Positions 32,279 to 41,439 of a stretch of 64,000 nucleotides of DNA are shown here, piece by piece. Source of the DNA: Pseudomonas sp. PDM04 (GTDB lineage Bacteria > Pseudomonadota > Gammaproteobacteria > Pseudomonadales > Pseudomonadaceae); assembly GCF_014851765.1 (NCBI RefSeq), contig NZ_JACVAI010000006.1, positions 62,001-126,000 of the forward strand, given 5' to 3'. Every line of letters begins with the position of its first letter. Positions within the stretch are counted from its first letter, which is position 1. The notes under the pieces are model-generated. The model was given only the letters and a program-made list of their open reading frames with translations, did no database searches and was not told the origin of the DNA. The position numbers were made by a program, and so were the translations under genes.

Positions 32279-33943
32279 ATGCGCGATTACTTGTCTGCCG
32301 TCACACAGTTCAACTATCAGCACACCGTGGACGCCGCGCTCAGCGGCTCGCTCGAGGCGCTCAATGCCTGCGTCGAATGTTGCGACCGTCACGCCTTACC
32401 CGGGCGCATCGCTTTGTTCTGGGAAGGCCGCGACGGCACCAGCGCGACGTACACCTTCAGCGATCTGCAAGACCAGGCTGCGCGTTTCGCCAATTTCCTT
32501 CTCGCCCAGGGCGTGCAGAAGGGCGACAAGGTCGCCGGCCTGCTGCCACGCAACATAGAATTATTGATCACCGTGTTCGCCACCTGGCGTATCGGTGCGG
32601 TGTATCAGCCGCTGTTTACGGCGTTTGGCCCCAAAGCCATCGAGCACCGTCTGGGCAGCTCTGGCGCCAAGGTGGTGGTCACCGACGCGGTCAACCGGGC
32701 AAAACTGGCCGAGGTCGCCGATTGCCCGACCATCGTCAGCGTCGGCGGCCCGAAAGGCCAGGGCATTGTCCGTGGCGATTTCAGCTTCTGGGCCGAACTG
32801 GCCAACCATTCCCCCGAGTGCGAACCGGTGCTGCTGACCGGCGAAGACCCCTTCCTGCTGATGTTCACCTCGGGCACCACCGGGCCCTCGAAAGCGCTGT
32901 CGGTGCCACTCAAGGCCATCGTCGCTTTCCAGGCCTACACCCGTGACGCCGTCGACCTGCGCCCGGAAGACGCGTTCTGGAACGTTGCCGATCCGGGCTG
33001 GGCCTATGGCATCTATTTCGGCGTCACCGGGCCGATGGCCATGGGGCACCCGATCACCTTCTACGATGGCCCGTTCACCCTGGAAAGCACCTGCCGGGTG
33101 ATCAACAAATACGGGATCACCAACCTCACCGGTTCGCCCACCGCCTACCGCTTGTTGATCGCCGGCGGCAACGCGTTCGCCCAATCGATCAAGGGCAAGC
33201 TGCGCATCGTCAGCAGCGCCGGCGAGCCGTTGAACCCGGAAGTGATTCGCTGGTTCGCCGACAACCTCGGCGTGGTGATCCACGACCACTACGGTCAGAC
33301 CGAACTGGGCATGGTCCTGTGCAACCACCACGGCCTCGATCATCCTATCCACCTTGGCGCCGCCGGTTTTGCCTCGCCCGGCCACCGCATCGTGGTGCTG
33401 GACGATGAATACCGGGAATTGGGTGTCGGCCAGCCCGGGATTCTGGCCATTGACCGTACCCAGTCGCCGATGTGCTGGTTCGCCGGCTACGAAGGTGCGC
33501 CGACCAAGGCATTCGTCGGCAATTACTACTTGAGCGGCGATACCGTGGAGTGGAACCCGGACGGCAGCATCAGCTTCGTGGGACGCAGCGACGACGTGAT
33601 CACCACCTCGGGTTATCGCGTCGGTCCGTTCGACGTGGAAAGCGCGTTGATCGAGCACCCCGCGGTGGTGGAAGCGGCAGTGGTCGGTAAACCCGATCCG
33701 GAGCGCACCGAGCTGGTCAAGGCCTTCGTGGTGCTCAGCGCCCAGTACCGCGCCGCGCCCGAGCTGGCTGAAGAGCTGCGCCAGCACGTGCGCAAGCGCC
33801 TGGCCGCGCACGCTTATCCGCGTGAAATCGAATTTGTCAGCGAGTTGCCGAAAACCCCAAGCGGCAAATTGCAGCGCTTTATCTTGCGCAACCAGGAAAT
33901 CGCCAAGGCTCAAGAGGCCGCGGCGAAGAACGTTTCAGCTTGA
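32279..33943 (+). CDS. AMP-dependent acyl-CoA synthetase (short/medium or branched chain)
   Basis: This 554-residue ANL-family ligase activates a carboxylate to its CoA thioester with ATP. MFTSGTTGPSK at residues about 195-205 is the P-loop (A3), DHYGQTELG the A5 motif, GRSDDVITTSGYR near residue 435 the A8 hinge, and PKTPSGKLQR near residue 528 carries the catalytic A10 lysine. It heads an operon with SDR, thiolase, acyl-CoA dehydrogenase and enoyl-CoA hydratase genes. This order resembles the fadDx/fadB2x/fadAx set of P. putida from memory. The substrate is likely a short branched acid. Confidence 0.88.
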   Translation: MRDYLSAVTQFNYQHTVDAALSGSLEALNACVECCDRHALPGRIALFWEGRDGTSATYTFSDLQDQAARFANFLLAQGVQKGDKVAGLLPRNIELLITVFATWRIGAVYQPLFTAFGPKAIEHRLGSSGAKVVVTDAVNRAKLAEVADCPTIVSVGGPKGQGIVRGDFSFWAELANHSPECEPVLLTGEDPFLLMFTSGTTGPSKALSVPLKAIVAFQAYTRDAVDLRPEDAFWNVADPGWAYGIYFGVTGPMAMGHPITFYDGPFTLESTCRVINKYGITNLTGSPTAYRLLIAGGNAFAQSIKGKLRIVSSAGEPLNPEVIRWFADNLGVVIHDHYGQTELGMVLCNHHGLDHPIHLGAAGFASPGHRIVVLDDEYRELGVGQPGILAIDRTQSPMCWFAGYEGAPTKAFVGNYYLSGDTVEWNPDGSISFVGRSDDVITTSGYRVGPFDVESALIEHPAVVEAAVVGKPDPERTELVKAFVVLSAQYRAAPELAEELRQHVRKRLAAHAYPREIEFVSELPKTPSGKLQRFILRNQEIAKAQEAAAKNVSA

Positions 33944-33959
33944 ACCCAAGGAAACAATG

Positions 33960-34721
33960 ATGCAGATCGAAAACAAGGTTTTTCTCGTCACTGGCGGCGC
34001 TTCCGGCCTCGGTGCGGCGACGGCGCAGATGCTGGTGGCCGCCGGCGCCAAGGTGATGCTGGTGGACATGAACGCCGAGGCTGTCGCGGCCCAGGCCGAA
34101 CGGCTCGGTGCGCAGAGCGTGGTGGCCGATATCAGCAACGAAGCTGCGGCCGAAGCTGCGGTGCAGGCCACGGTGAAGGCGTTTGGCGGCCTCAACGGCC
34201 TGGTCAACTGCGCCGGCATCGTGCGTGGCGAGAAGATCCTCGGCAAGAACGGTCCGCACACACTGGGCAGTTTCAGCCAGGTGATCAACGTCAACCTGAT
34301 CGGCAGCTTCAACATGCTGCGCCTGGCCTCCGCGGCGATTGCCGAAACCACACCGGATACCGATGGCGAGCGCGGAGTGATCATCAACACCGCTTCGGCG
34401 GCGGCTTACGACGGCCAGATCGGCCAGGCCGCGTACGCCGCTTCCAAAGGCGCGATTGTCAGCCTGACCTTGCCCGCCGCCCGTGAGCTGGCGCGTTTCG
34501 GTATCCGCGTGATGACCATCGCCCCGGGCATTTTCGAAACGCCGATGATGGCCGGCATGACCCCGCAGGTTCGCGATTCGCTGGCCGCTGGCGTGCCGTT
34601 CCCGCCACGCCTGGGCAAACCGGACGAATATGCCGCGCTGGTCCGGCATATCATTGAAAACAGCATGCTCAATGGCGAGGTGATCCGTCTCGACGGCGCC
34701 TTGCGCATGGCCGCCAAGTAA
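33960..34721 (+). CDS. SDR-family 3-hydroxyacyl-CoA dehydrogenase (type II, HSD17B10-like)
   Basis: This 253-residue short-chain dehydrogenase has the NAD site TGGASGLGAA (residues about 11-20), the NCAGI strand, and catalytic Ser, Tyr and Lys in NTASAAAYDGQIGQAAYAASK. PGIFETPMM and the C-terminal GEVIRLDGALRM match type II 3-hydroxyacyl-CoA dehydrogenases, which act on 2-methyl-3-hydroxybutyryl-CoA in isoleucine breakdown. Two adjacent ATG codons exist (33957 and 33960); the second has better spacing to AAGGA. It follows the ligase gene after 16 bases. Confidence 0.9.
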   Translation: MQIENKVFLVTGGASGLGAATAQMLVAAGAKVMLVDMNAEAVAAQAERLGAQSVVADISNEAAAEAAVQATVKAFGGLNGLVNCAGIVRGEKILGKNGPHTLGSFSQVINVNLIGSFNMLRLASAAIAETTPDTDGERGVIINTASAAAYDGQIGQAAYAASKGAIVSLTLPAARELARFGIRVMTIAPGIFETPMMAGMTPQVRDSLAAGVPFPPRLGKPDEYAALVRHIIENSMLNGEVIRLDGALRMAAK

Positions 34722-34732
34722 GAGGATTTGTC

Positions 34733-35926
34733 ATGACTACTGCCAATGACCCGATTGTGATCGTCAGCGCCGTGCGCACCCCGATGGGCGGGTTCCAGGG
34801 TGAACTCAAGAGCCTGACCGCGCCGCAACTGGGGGCCGCTGCGATACGGGCCGCCGTCGAGCGTGCCGGTGTTGCGCCGGACACTGTGGACGAGGTGCTG
34901 ATGGGCTGCGTACTGCCGGCCGGACTCGGCCAGGCCCCGGCCCGTCAGGCGGCACTGGGCGCCGGGCTGGATAAATCGACCCGCTGCACCACCTTGAACA
35001 AAATGTGCGGCTCCGGCATGGAGGCCGCCATCCTGGCTCACGACATGCTGCTCGCCGGCAGCGCCGAGGTGGTGATCGCCGGGGGCATGGAAAGCATGTC
35101 CAATGCGCCGTACCTGCTGGACCGCGCCCGCAGCGGTTATCGCATGGGCCACGGCCGGGTACTGGACTCGATGTTTCTCGACGGCCTCGAAGATGCCTAC
35201 GACAAGGGCCGCCTGATGGGCACCTTTGCCGAGGACTGCGCCGAGACCCACGGTTTCAGCCGCCAGGCCCAGGATGAGTTCGCCATCGCCTCGACCACCC
35301 GCGCCCAGCAGGCGATCAAGGACGGCCGCTTCAAGGACGAAATCGTCCCGCTGAGCGTGACGGTCGGCAAGGAGCAGGTGCTGATCAGCAACGACGAGCA
35401 GCCACCCAAGGCCAGGCTGGACAAGATCACTTCGCTGAAACCGGCGTTCCGCGAGGGCGGTACGGTGACCGCAGCCAACTCCAGTTCGATTTCCGACGGC
35501 GCGGCGGCGCTGGTGCTGATGCGTCGATCCGAGGCCGACAAGCGTGGCCTCAAGCCGTTGGCGGTGATTCACGGACACGCGGCCTTTGCCGATACCCCAG
35601 GCCTGTTCCCCGTGGCACCGATTGGCGCGATCAAGAAGCTGATGAAGAAAACCGGCTGGTCGCTCACTGACGTGGACCTGGTGGAAGTCAACGAAGCCTT
35701 CGCCGTGGTCGGCATGGCGGCGATGACGCAGCTGGAGATTCCCCACGACAAACTCAACGTGCACGGCGGCGCCTGCGCCCTTGGGCATCCGATCGGTGCG
35801 TCCGGCGCGCGGATTCTCGTGACCTTGCTCTCGGCGCTGCGCCAGAAGGGCCTGAAGCGGGGCGTGGCGGCCATCTGCATCGGTGGCGGCGAAGCCACGG
35901 CGATGGCGGTGGAATGCCTGTCCTGA
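34733..35926 (+). CDS. Acetyl-CoA C-acyltransferase (thiolase)
   Basis: This 397-residue thiolase cleaves a 3-ketoacyl-CoA, possibly 2-methylacetoacetyl-CoA given its neighbours. Cys92 in NKMCGSGMEA is the nucleophile; the His in ALGHPIGASG and the Cys in CIGGGEA complete the active site. It starts 11 bases after the SDR gene behind an AGAGGA site. A REP hairpin follows the stop at 35944, before the acyl-CoA dehydrogenase gene of the same operon. Confidence 0.93.
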   Translation: MTTANDPIVIVSAVRTPMGGFQGELKSLTAPQLGAAAIRAAVERAGVAPDTVDEVLMGCVLPAGLGQAPARQAALGAGLDKSTRCTTLNKMCGSGMEAAILAHDMLLAGSAEVVIAGGMESMSNAPYLLDRARSGYRMGHGRVLDSMFLDGLEDAYDKGRLMGTFAEDCAETHGFSRQAQDEFAIASTTRAQQAIKDGRFKDEIVPLSVTVGKEQVLISNDEQPPKARLDKITSLKPAFREGGTVTAANSSSISDGAAALVLMRRSEADKRGLKPLAVIHGHAAFADTPGLFPVAPIGAIKKLMKKTGWSLTDVDLVEVNEAFAVVGMAAMTQLEIPHDKLNVHGGACALGHPIGASGARILVTLLSALRQKGLKRGVAAICIGGGEATAMAVECLS

Positions 35927-35943
35927 CGCAAACCCATATCCCC

Positions 35944-35971
35944 TGTGGGAGCGAGCAGGCTCGCTCCCACA
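35944..35971. repeat. REP-type perfect hairpin inside the acyl-CoA operon
   Basis: A 13-base perfect stem (TGTGGGAGCGAGC with its complement) closes on a two-base loop, AG. It lies between the thiolase and acyl-CoA dehydrogenase genes and may stabilise the upstream mRNA or reduce downstream expression. Confidence 0.85.
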
Positions 35972-36004
35972 AGTTTGTACTCTGAATCGAATCAAGGACT
36001 GGTC

Positions 36005-37132
36005 ATGATCCCCAATGACGAACAACTGCAAATCAGCGACGCGGCCCGGCAGTTTGCCCAGGAGCGGCTGAAGCCGTTCGCCGCCGAGTGGGACCGCGAA
36101 CACCGCTTTCCGAAAGAAGCCATTGGCGAGATGGCCGAACTGGGTTTTTTCGGCATGCTGGTGCCGGAGCAATGGGGCGGGTGCGACACCGGTTACCTGG
36201 CCTACGCCATGGCGCTGGAAGAAATCGCCGCGGGCGACGGTGCCTGCTCGACCATCATGAGCGTGCACAACTCGGTGGGTTGCGTGCCGATCCTGCACTA
36301 CGGCAACGATGAACAGAAGGAGCGCCTGCTCAAGCCCCTGGCCAGCGGTTCGATGCTCGGTGCCTTCGCCTTGACCGAGCCCCAGGCCGGCTCCGATGCC
36401 AGCGGCCTGAAAACCCGGGCCAGACTGGAAGGCGATCATTACGTGCTCAACGGCTGCAAACAATTCATCACCTCCGGGCAGAACGCCGGGGTGGTGATCG
36501 TGTTTGCGGTGACCGATCCGAGTGCCGGCAAGCGCGGAATCACCGCGTTGATCGTGCCAACCGATTCGCCGGGCTACAGTGTGGCCCGGGTCGAGGACAA
36601 ACTCGGCCAACATGCCTCGGACACCTGCCAGATTCTTTTCGAAAACGTCAAGGTGCCGGTGGCGAACCGCCTGGGGGAGGAGGGCGAGGGCTACAAAATC
36701 GCCCTGGCCAACCTCGAGGGCGGCCGCGTCGGTATCGCTGCGCAATCAGTGGGCATGGCCCGTGCCGCGTTTGAAGCGGCCCGCGACTATGCTCGCGAAC
36801 GCGAGAGCTTCGGCAAACCGATCATCGAGCACCAAGCCGTTGCGTTCCGCCTGGCGGATATGGCGACCCAGATCGCCGTCGCCCGGCAGATGGTGCACTA
36901 CGCGGCGGCGCTGCGTGACAGCGGCAAGCCGGCACTGGTCGAGGCCTCGATGGCCAAGCTGTTCGCCTCGGAAATGGCCGAAAAGGTCTGCTCGGCCGCG
37001 TTGCAAACCCTCGGCGGATACGGTTACCTGAACGACTTCCCGCTGGAGCGGATCTACCGCGACGTGCGGGTGTGTCAGATCTACGAAGGCACCAGCGACA
37101 TTCAGCGCATGGTCATTTCGCGCAATCTTTAA
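36005..37132 (+). CDS. Acyl-CoA dehydrogenase (short/branched chain)
   Basis: This 375-residue FAD enzyme introduces the alpha-beta double bond into an acyl-CoA. Family signatures are AFALTEPQAGSDASG (residues about 120-134), QFITSGQNAG, and the C-terminal QTLGGYGYLNDFPLERIYRD with EGTSDIQRMVISRNL, where the Glu of YEGTS is the usual catalytic base of short-chain enzymes. It shares operon position with enoyl-CoA hydratase 13 bases downstream. By context it may oxidise 2-methylbutyryl-CoA. Confidence 0.92.
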   Translation: MIPNDEQLQISDAARQFAQERLKPFAAEWDREHRFPKEAIGEMAELGFFGMLVPEQWGGCDTGYLAYAMALEEIAAGDGACSTIMSVHNSVGCVPILHYGNDEQKERLLKPLASGSMLGAFALTEPQAGSDASGLKTRARLEGDHYVLNGCKQFITSGQNAGVVIVFAVTDPSAGKRGITALIVPTDSPGYSVARVEDKLGQHASDTCQILFENVKVPVANRLGEEGEGYKIALANLEGGRVGIAAQSVGMARAAFEAARDYARERESFGKPIIEHQAVAFRLADMATQIAVARQMVHYAAALRDSGKPALVEASMAKLFASEMAEKVCSAALQTLGGYGYLNDFPLERIYRDVRVCQIYEGTSDIQRMVISRNL

Positions 37133-37145
37133 GAAGGAGTCCATT

Positions 37146-37919
37146 GTGAGCTACGAAACGATTTTGCTGGAAACCCACGGCCGTGTCGGCCTGATCACCC
37201 TGAACCGTCCGCAGGCGCTCAATGCGTTGAACGCGCAGATCGTCAGTGAACTGAACCATGCCCTCGACGGCCTGGAGAAGGATTCCAACATCGGTTGCAT
37301 CGTGCTGACCGGCTCGAAAAAAGCCTTCGCCGCCGGCGCCGACATCAAGGAAATGGCCGAGCTGACCTACCCGCAGATCTACCTCGACGACCTGTTCAGC
37401 GACAGCGACCGGGTGGCCAACCGGCGCAAGCCGATCATCGCGGCGGTCAACGGTTTTGCCCTGGGCGGCGGTTGCGAGCTGGCGCTGATGTGCGACTTCA
37501 TCCTGGCCGGTGACAACGCCAGGTTCGGCCAGCCGGAAATCAACCTCGGTGTGCTGCCGGGCATGGGCGGCACCCAGCGCCTGACCCGCGCGGTGGGCAA
37601 GGCCAAGGCCATGGAAATGTGCCTGAGCGGGCGCCTGATCGATGCGGTGGAAGCGGAGCGCTGCGGGATTGTCGCGCGCATCGTGCCAAGCGACGAATTG
37701 CTGGAGGAAGCCCTGAAAGTCGCGGCGCTGATCGCCAAAAAATCGTTGCCGATTGCGATGATGGTCAAGGAAAGCGTGAATCGCGCCTTTGAAGTGAGCC
37801 TGTCGGAAGGGGTTCGCTTTGAACGTCGAGTGTTCCATGCGGCCTTTGCCACGCAGGATCAGAAAGAGGGGATGGCGGCGTTCATTGGGAAACGGGAGGC
37901 GGAGTTCGTCGGGAAGTAG
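37146..37919 (+). CDS. Enoyl-CoA hydratase
   Basis: This 257-residue crotonase hydrates 2-enoyl-CoA. Both catalytic Glu positions are present: ALGGGCELALMCD near residue 108 and FGQPEINLGVLPGMGGTQRL near residue 128. AFAAGADIKEM forms the first oxyanion-hole segment. The start is GTG at 37146, supported by GGAG eight bases upstream. It ends the plus-strand acyl-CoA operon; tiglyl-CoA is a plausible substrate. Confidence 0.92.
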   Translation: MSYETILLETHGRVGLITLNRPQALNALNAQIVSELNHALDGLEKDSNIGCIVLTGSKKAFAAGADIKEMAELTYPQIYLDDLFSDSDRVANRRKPIIAAVNGFALGGGCELALMCDFILAGDNARFGQPEINLGVLPGMGGTQRLTRAVGKAKAMEMCLSGRLIDAVEAERCGIVARIVPSDELLEEALKVAALIAKKSLPIAMMVKESVNRAFEVSLSEGVRFERRVFHAAFATQDQKEGMAAFIGKREAEFVGK

Positions 37920-37989
37920 GTAGCGCTTTCAGGCTCGCTCATACAAGTGTCCGCTTTACATCCAGACATCCCGTGTCATCGTTGACGAC

Positions 37990-38098
37990 CATCGCGAGCA
38001 GGCTCGCTCCCACAGTAGATCTCCAGTGTTAAGAGATCCAGTGTGGGAGCGAGCCGGCTCCGGGCGGCGTTCCGACGATGCTTTTGGTCGCTCCCACG
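37990..38098. repeat. BIME between convergent acyl-CoA genes
   Basis: Inverted REP copies at about 37990-38014 and 38041-38062, plus a partial third (GGTCGCTCCCAC) near 38086-38097, lie between the convergent hydratase and acyl-CoA dehydrogenase genes. Confidence 0.8.
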
Positions 38099-38122
38099 CA
38101 GAGAATGGTGCAGACCAAAGGC

Positions 38123-39274
38123 TTAGATCAGGTAGTTCTTCAGTTCCCGGGCAATCACCATCCGCTGAATTTCGCTGGATCCCTCATAGATCTGGGTAAT
38201 CCGCGCATCCCGGTAGTATTTCTCCACCGGGTAGTCTTCCAGATACCCATACCCGCCATGAATCTGTATCGCCGACGAGCAGACCTTCTCGGCCATTTCC
38301 GAGGCGAACAGTTTGGCTTGCGACGCTTGCGACAGGCACGGTTTGCCGGCGCTGCGCAGGCGGGCGGCATGCAGGATCAGCAGCCGTGCGGCATTCAACT
38401 GTACCTGCATGTCTGCCAGCAGATTGGCAACGCTCTGGTGCTCGATAATCGGCTTGTCGAACTGCACGCGATCACGGGCATAGGCCAGGGCCGCTTCGAA
38501 CGCGGCGCGGGCGATGCCGAGGGCCTGGGCCGCGATGCCGATACGCCCGCCTTCGAGGTTGGACAGCGCGATCGCCAGGCCTTTGCCGCGCTCGCCCAGC
38601 AGGTTGGCTTCGGGAATCGTGCAATTGCTCAGGGTCACGGCACAGGTGTCGGACGCGCGGATGCCCATCTTGTGTTCGGTGCGGTCAACGATGAAACCCT
38701 CGGTGCCGGTGGGCACGAGGAAGGCCGAGATACCGCGCTTGCCCAGGTCCGGATCGGTCACGGCAAATACGATGGCCAGCTTCGCCCGCTTGCCGTTACT
38801 GACAAATTGCTTGGCTCCGTTGAGCACCCACTGGCCATCACGCAACTCGGCGCGGGTGCGCAGGTTGTGGGCTTCGGAACCGGCCTGGGGTTCGGTCAGG
38901 CAGAAGCAGCCGATGGCCTGGCCGCTGGCGAGGTCCGCCAGCCAGGTCTGTTTCTGTTCCTCGGTGCCGTAATTGAGGACAGGACCGCAGCCGACGGAAT
39001 TGTGGATGCTCATGAACGCGCCGGTCGCGCCGTCGCCGGCGGAAATCTCTTCCACTGCCAGGGCATAGGCAACGTAATCGACGTAGGTGCCGCCCCATTC
39101 CTCGGGCACCACCATGCCCAGCAGGCCCAGCTCACCCATCTTCGCCACCAGGGCGTCGTCGATCCAACCGGCCTTTTCCCAGGCCTGGGCGTGGGGGGCG
39201 ATCTCGCCGCGGGCAAAATCCCGGGCCATGTCGCGGATCATGATTTGTTCTTCACTCAATTCGATATCGTGCAT
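38123..39274 (-). CDS. Acyl-CoA dehydrogenase, probable isobutyryl-CoA dehydrogenase
   Basis: This 383-residue enzyme is homologous to the dehydrogenase at 36005. CFCLTEPQAGSEAHN, FVSNGKRAKLAIVF and IHGGYGYLEDYPVEKYYRD with YEGSSEIQRMVIARE show an intact FAD site and the usual catalytic Glu. The stop at 38123 is followed by a BIME. It lies three bases after the gene for a 3-hydroxyisobutyryl-CoA hydrolase-like protein, which points to valine-derived isobutyryl-CoA as substrate. That assignment is by context. Confidence 0.88.
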   Translation of the reverse strand: MHDIELSEEQIMIRDMARDFARGEIAPHAQAWEKAGWIDDALVAKMGELGLLGMVVPEEWGGTYVDYVAYALAVEEISAGDGATGAFMSIHNSVGCGPVLNYGTEEQKQTWLADLASGQAIGCFCLTEPQAGSEAHNLRTRAELRDGQWVLNGAKQFVSNGKRAKLAIVFAVTDPDLGKRGISAFLVPTGTEGFIVDRTEHKMGIRASDTCAVTLSNCTIPEANLLGERGKGLAIALSNLEGGRIGIAAQALGIARAAFEAALAYARDRVQFDKPIIEHQSVANLLADMQVQLNAARLLILHAARLRSAGKPCLSQASQAKLFASEMAEKVCSSAIQIHGGYGYLEDYPVEKYYRDARITQIYEGSSEIQRMVIARELKNYLI

Positions 39275-39277
39275 GGC

Positions 39278-40384
39278 TCAGCTCCCGCTCCGGTCAAACC
39301 CCGTGAAGAAACTCGCGACATGCCCGGCGTCCAGCGCCTGCAGGGTTGGCGGGTTCCAGCGCGGATTCTTGTCTTTGTCGATCAGCAAGGCGCGCACGCC
39401 TTCGATCAGGTCGCCGCGCTCGAACCACTGGCGGTCCAGGTGCAGCTCGAGGGCGAAGCAGTCTTCCAGGCTCAACTGCCGGCCGCGTCGCAGCATTTCC
39501 AGGGTCACGCCCATGGCCAGCGGTGAGCGGGTGTCGAGCAGGTCCGCCGTGGTCGTTGCCCATTCGTGGCTGTCGGCGACGGTCACTGCGCGCAGTTGCT
39601 CAACGATACTCGGCACGTCGGGCAGGGCGAAGAAATGGTCGATGGCCGGGCGCAGCCTGTTCAGCGGCGCGTCGGGCAATTGCTGCACCGCCAGTTGCGC
39701 CAGCAGGCCCTGCAAATCCTTGAGTGGCGTATCGCGCCATTGCAACCGATCGAGGTGTTCGTCCAGCGTGCCCAGTTTGTCGCTCTCCAGGTACCAGTCG
39801 GCCAGCCCGCAATACAGGGCATCCGCGGCACGCACCTGCACACCGCTGACGCCCAGGTAGGTGCCCAGCTCGCCGGGAATGCGCGACAGGAAGTAGCTGC
39901 CACCGACGTCCGGGAAGTAGCCGATGCCGACTTCCGGCATCGCCAGGCGGCTTTTCTCGGTGACGACACGCAAATCGGCGCCTTGCACCAGGCCCATGCC
40001 GCCGCCCAGGACGAAACCGTCCATCAAGGCCAGAACCGGTTTGCGATAGTGGTGGATCGTCAGGTCGAGGGCATACTCCTCGACGAAGAAGTCCTGGTGC
40101 AGGGTGTCGCCGCTTTTGAAGCTGTCGTAGAGCGAACGAATGTCGCCACCGGCACAGAAGGCCTTTTCACCCGCGCCGCGCAGGACCACGGCGTGAATCT
40201 GTGGATCCTTCGCCCAGGCATCGAGCTGGCGCTGCAACAGGCGAACCATGTCCAGGGTGATTGCATTGAGACCGGCGGGACGGTTGAGGGTCAGGTGACC
40301 CATATGGTTGCGAACCTCGGCCAGCACTGCGTTGGGCGTGACGTCCCTGGACGGAGTCCCTGGAGAAGAAACCTGAGCAGTCAT
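39278..40384 (-). CDS. 3-hydroxyisobutyryl-CoA hydrolase (crotonase family)
   Basis: The 368-residue product is longer than a hydratase and matches the HIBCH branch of the crotonase family, which releases 3-hydroxyisobutyrate in valine breakdown. KAFCAGGDIRSLYDS near residue 75, FVLGGGMGLVQGADLRVVTE near residue 125 and MPEVGIGYFPDVGGSYFLSR near residue 150 are the diagnostic segments; the Glu and Asp of EVGIGYFPD are catalytic in HIBCH. It is upstream of the acyl-CoA dehydrogenase and probably co-transcribed with it. Confidence 0.9.
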   Translation of the reverse strand: MTAQVSSPGTPSRDVTPNAVLAEVRNHMGHLTLNRPAGLNAITLDMVRLLQRQLDAWAKDPQIHAVVLRGAGEKAFCAGGDIRSLYDSFKSGDTLHQDFFVEEYALDLTIHHYRKPVLALMDGFVLGGGMGLVQGADLRVVTEKSRLAMPEVGIGYFPDVGGSYFLSRIPGELGTYLGVSGVQVRAADALYCGLADWYLESDKLGTLDEHLDRLQWRDTPLKDLQGLLAQLAVQQLPDAPLNRLRPAIDHFFALPDVPSIVEQLRAVTVADSHEWATTTADLLDTRSPLAMGVTLEMLRRGRQLSLEDCFALELHLDRQWFERGDLIEGVRALLIDKDKNPRWNPPTLQALDAGHVASFFTGFDRSGS

Positions 40385-40540
40385 CGATAACTCCCTGCTT
40401 TTATTGTTTTTTATACAGAAGCCCGCGTGCGAGCGATCAGGGATCGTAACAGTGCAATTTTGTGATGTACAACAGGCATATATGCAGGGTTCGTCTGCGT
40501 TTTTACCTCACTCCAAGTACGAGGCGTGCAACTCAACCAT

Positions 40541-40566
40541 GGAAGCGGGCCAACCCGCTCCCACAG
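40541..40566. repeat. Divergent REP-like palindrome
   Basis: GAAGCGGGCCAACCCGCTCCCAC is a REP variant with a different loop, located ten bases before the HPP-protein stop codon. Confidence 0.6.
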
Positions 40567-40575
40567 GATTTTGTC

Positions 40576-41280
40576 TCAGGTTCTCTGGCTCAACACTTCA
40601 CCAATACTGCGACGTTTCGCGTGCAACTCACTGGTGTGGATCAACTTTTCCAGATCTTCAGGCGTGACGTCGATGAAGGCTTCCATCTCGGCCAAGGCAA
40701 GTTTGAGGTCCTGGGCGGTGATGGCCTGGCTGTCGACAGGCATGTCAGCCGGAACCCTGGCCGCCGGCTCGCTGGCGTTTTTCGGGTAACGGATGCGCGT
40801 CAGGTTGTTGTACGCAATCGCGCTGAACAGCAGGGTCGCAGCGCAGAGCATCAGCGGGGCAAGGGCCTGCCAGTCGAGGGCGCTGGTGGCCGGATCGGCC
40901 AGGACCATCAACAGCGCCACCGCGCCGGCCGGTGGATGCAGGCAACGCAGCCAGCACATCAGGATCAGCGCCATGCCGGCGGCCAGGCACGCACTGTTCA
41001 AGGTACGCCCAAGTACGTGCGCCGTCAGCAGCGCGACCACGCCGGCTGTGAGGTAGCCGCCGATGATCGACCAGGGTTGCGCCAGCGCCCCGGAGGACAC
41101 CGCGAACAGCAGGACCGCCGAAGCGCCCAGCGGCCCGATCAGGTGCTGTGCGACTTCGATGCCGAAGAACTGCGAGCACAGCCACACGCTGAACAGGGTG
41201 CCGAGCGCCATGCCGATGGCAGCGCGGCTCCATTCCGAGGGACGGGTGTTGATGGCGGCGGGTATCCAGCGAGCAAGCAT
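40576..41280 (-). CDS. HPP family integral membrane protein
   Basis: This 234-residue protein has about four hydrophobic segments in residues 15-165 and the family signature CLHPPAGAVALL near residue 117. The C-terminal 60 residues are cytosolic and charged. Plant and cyanobacterial HPP proteins have been linked to nitrite transport; the role in Pseudomonas is unknown. ATG 41280 was chosen because the upstream TTG has no ribosome site. The gene stands alone between the HIBCH and MFS genes. Confidence 0.8.
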   Translation of the reverse strand: MLARWIPAAINTRPSEWSRAAIGMALGTLFSVWLCSQFFGIEVAQHLIGPLGASAVLLFAVSSGALAQPWSIIGGYLTAGVVALLTAHVLGRTLNSACLAAGMALILMCWLRCLHPPAGAVALLMVLADPATSALDWQALAPLMLCAATLLFSAIAYNNLTRIRYPKNASEPAARVPADMPVDSQAITAQDLKLALAEMEAFIDVTPEDLEKLIHTSELHAKRRSIGEVLSQRT

Positions 41281-41439
41281 TGAGTAAACGATCCGTAGCA
41301 AAAATCGAGGCAAAAAAAAGGCTTAGCTGGGATATCCAGAAAGCCCTTGAAGAAGTTCCAACTATTGGGGGAGGAACGAGGCACAGTGTGCCGCTCATTG
41401 CGGATGCTGACTAATTCATATTAATGCTGTTTGAGTGCA

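Noticed and set aside
34406..36745. Long minus-strand open frame opposite SDR, thiolase and acyl-CoA dehydrogenase genes
   Set aside because: The plus-strand genes have complete active sites and ribosome sites; the antisense frame has no recognisable motifs.
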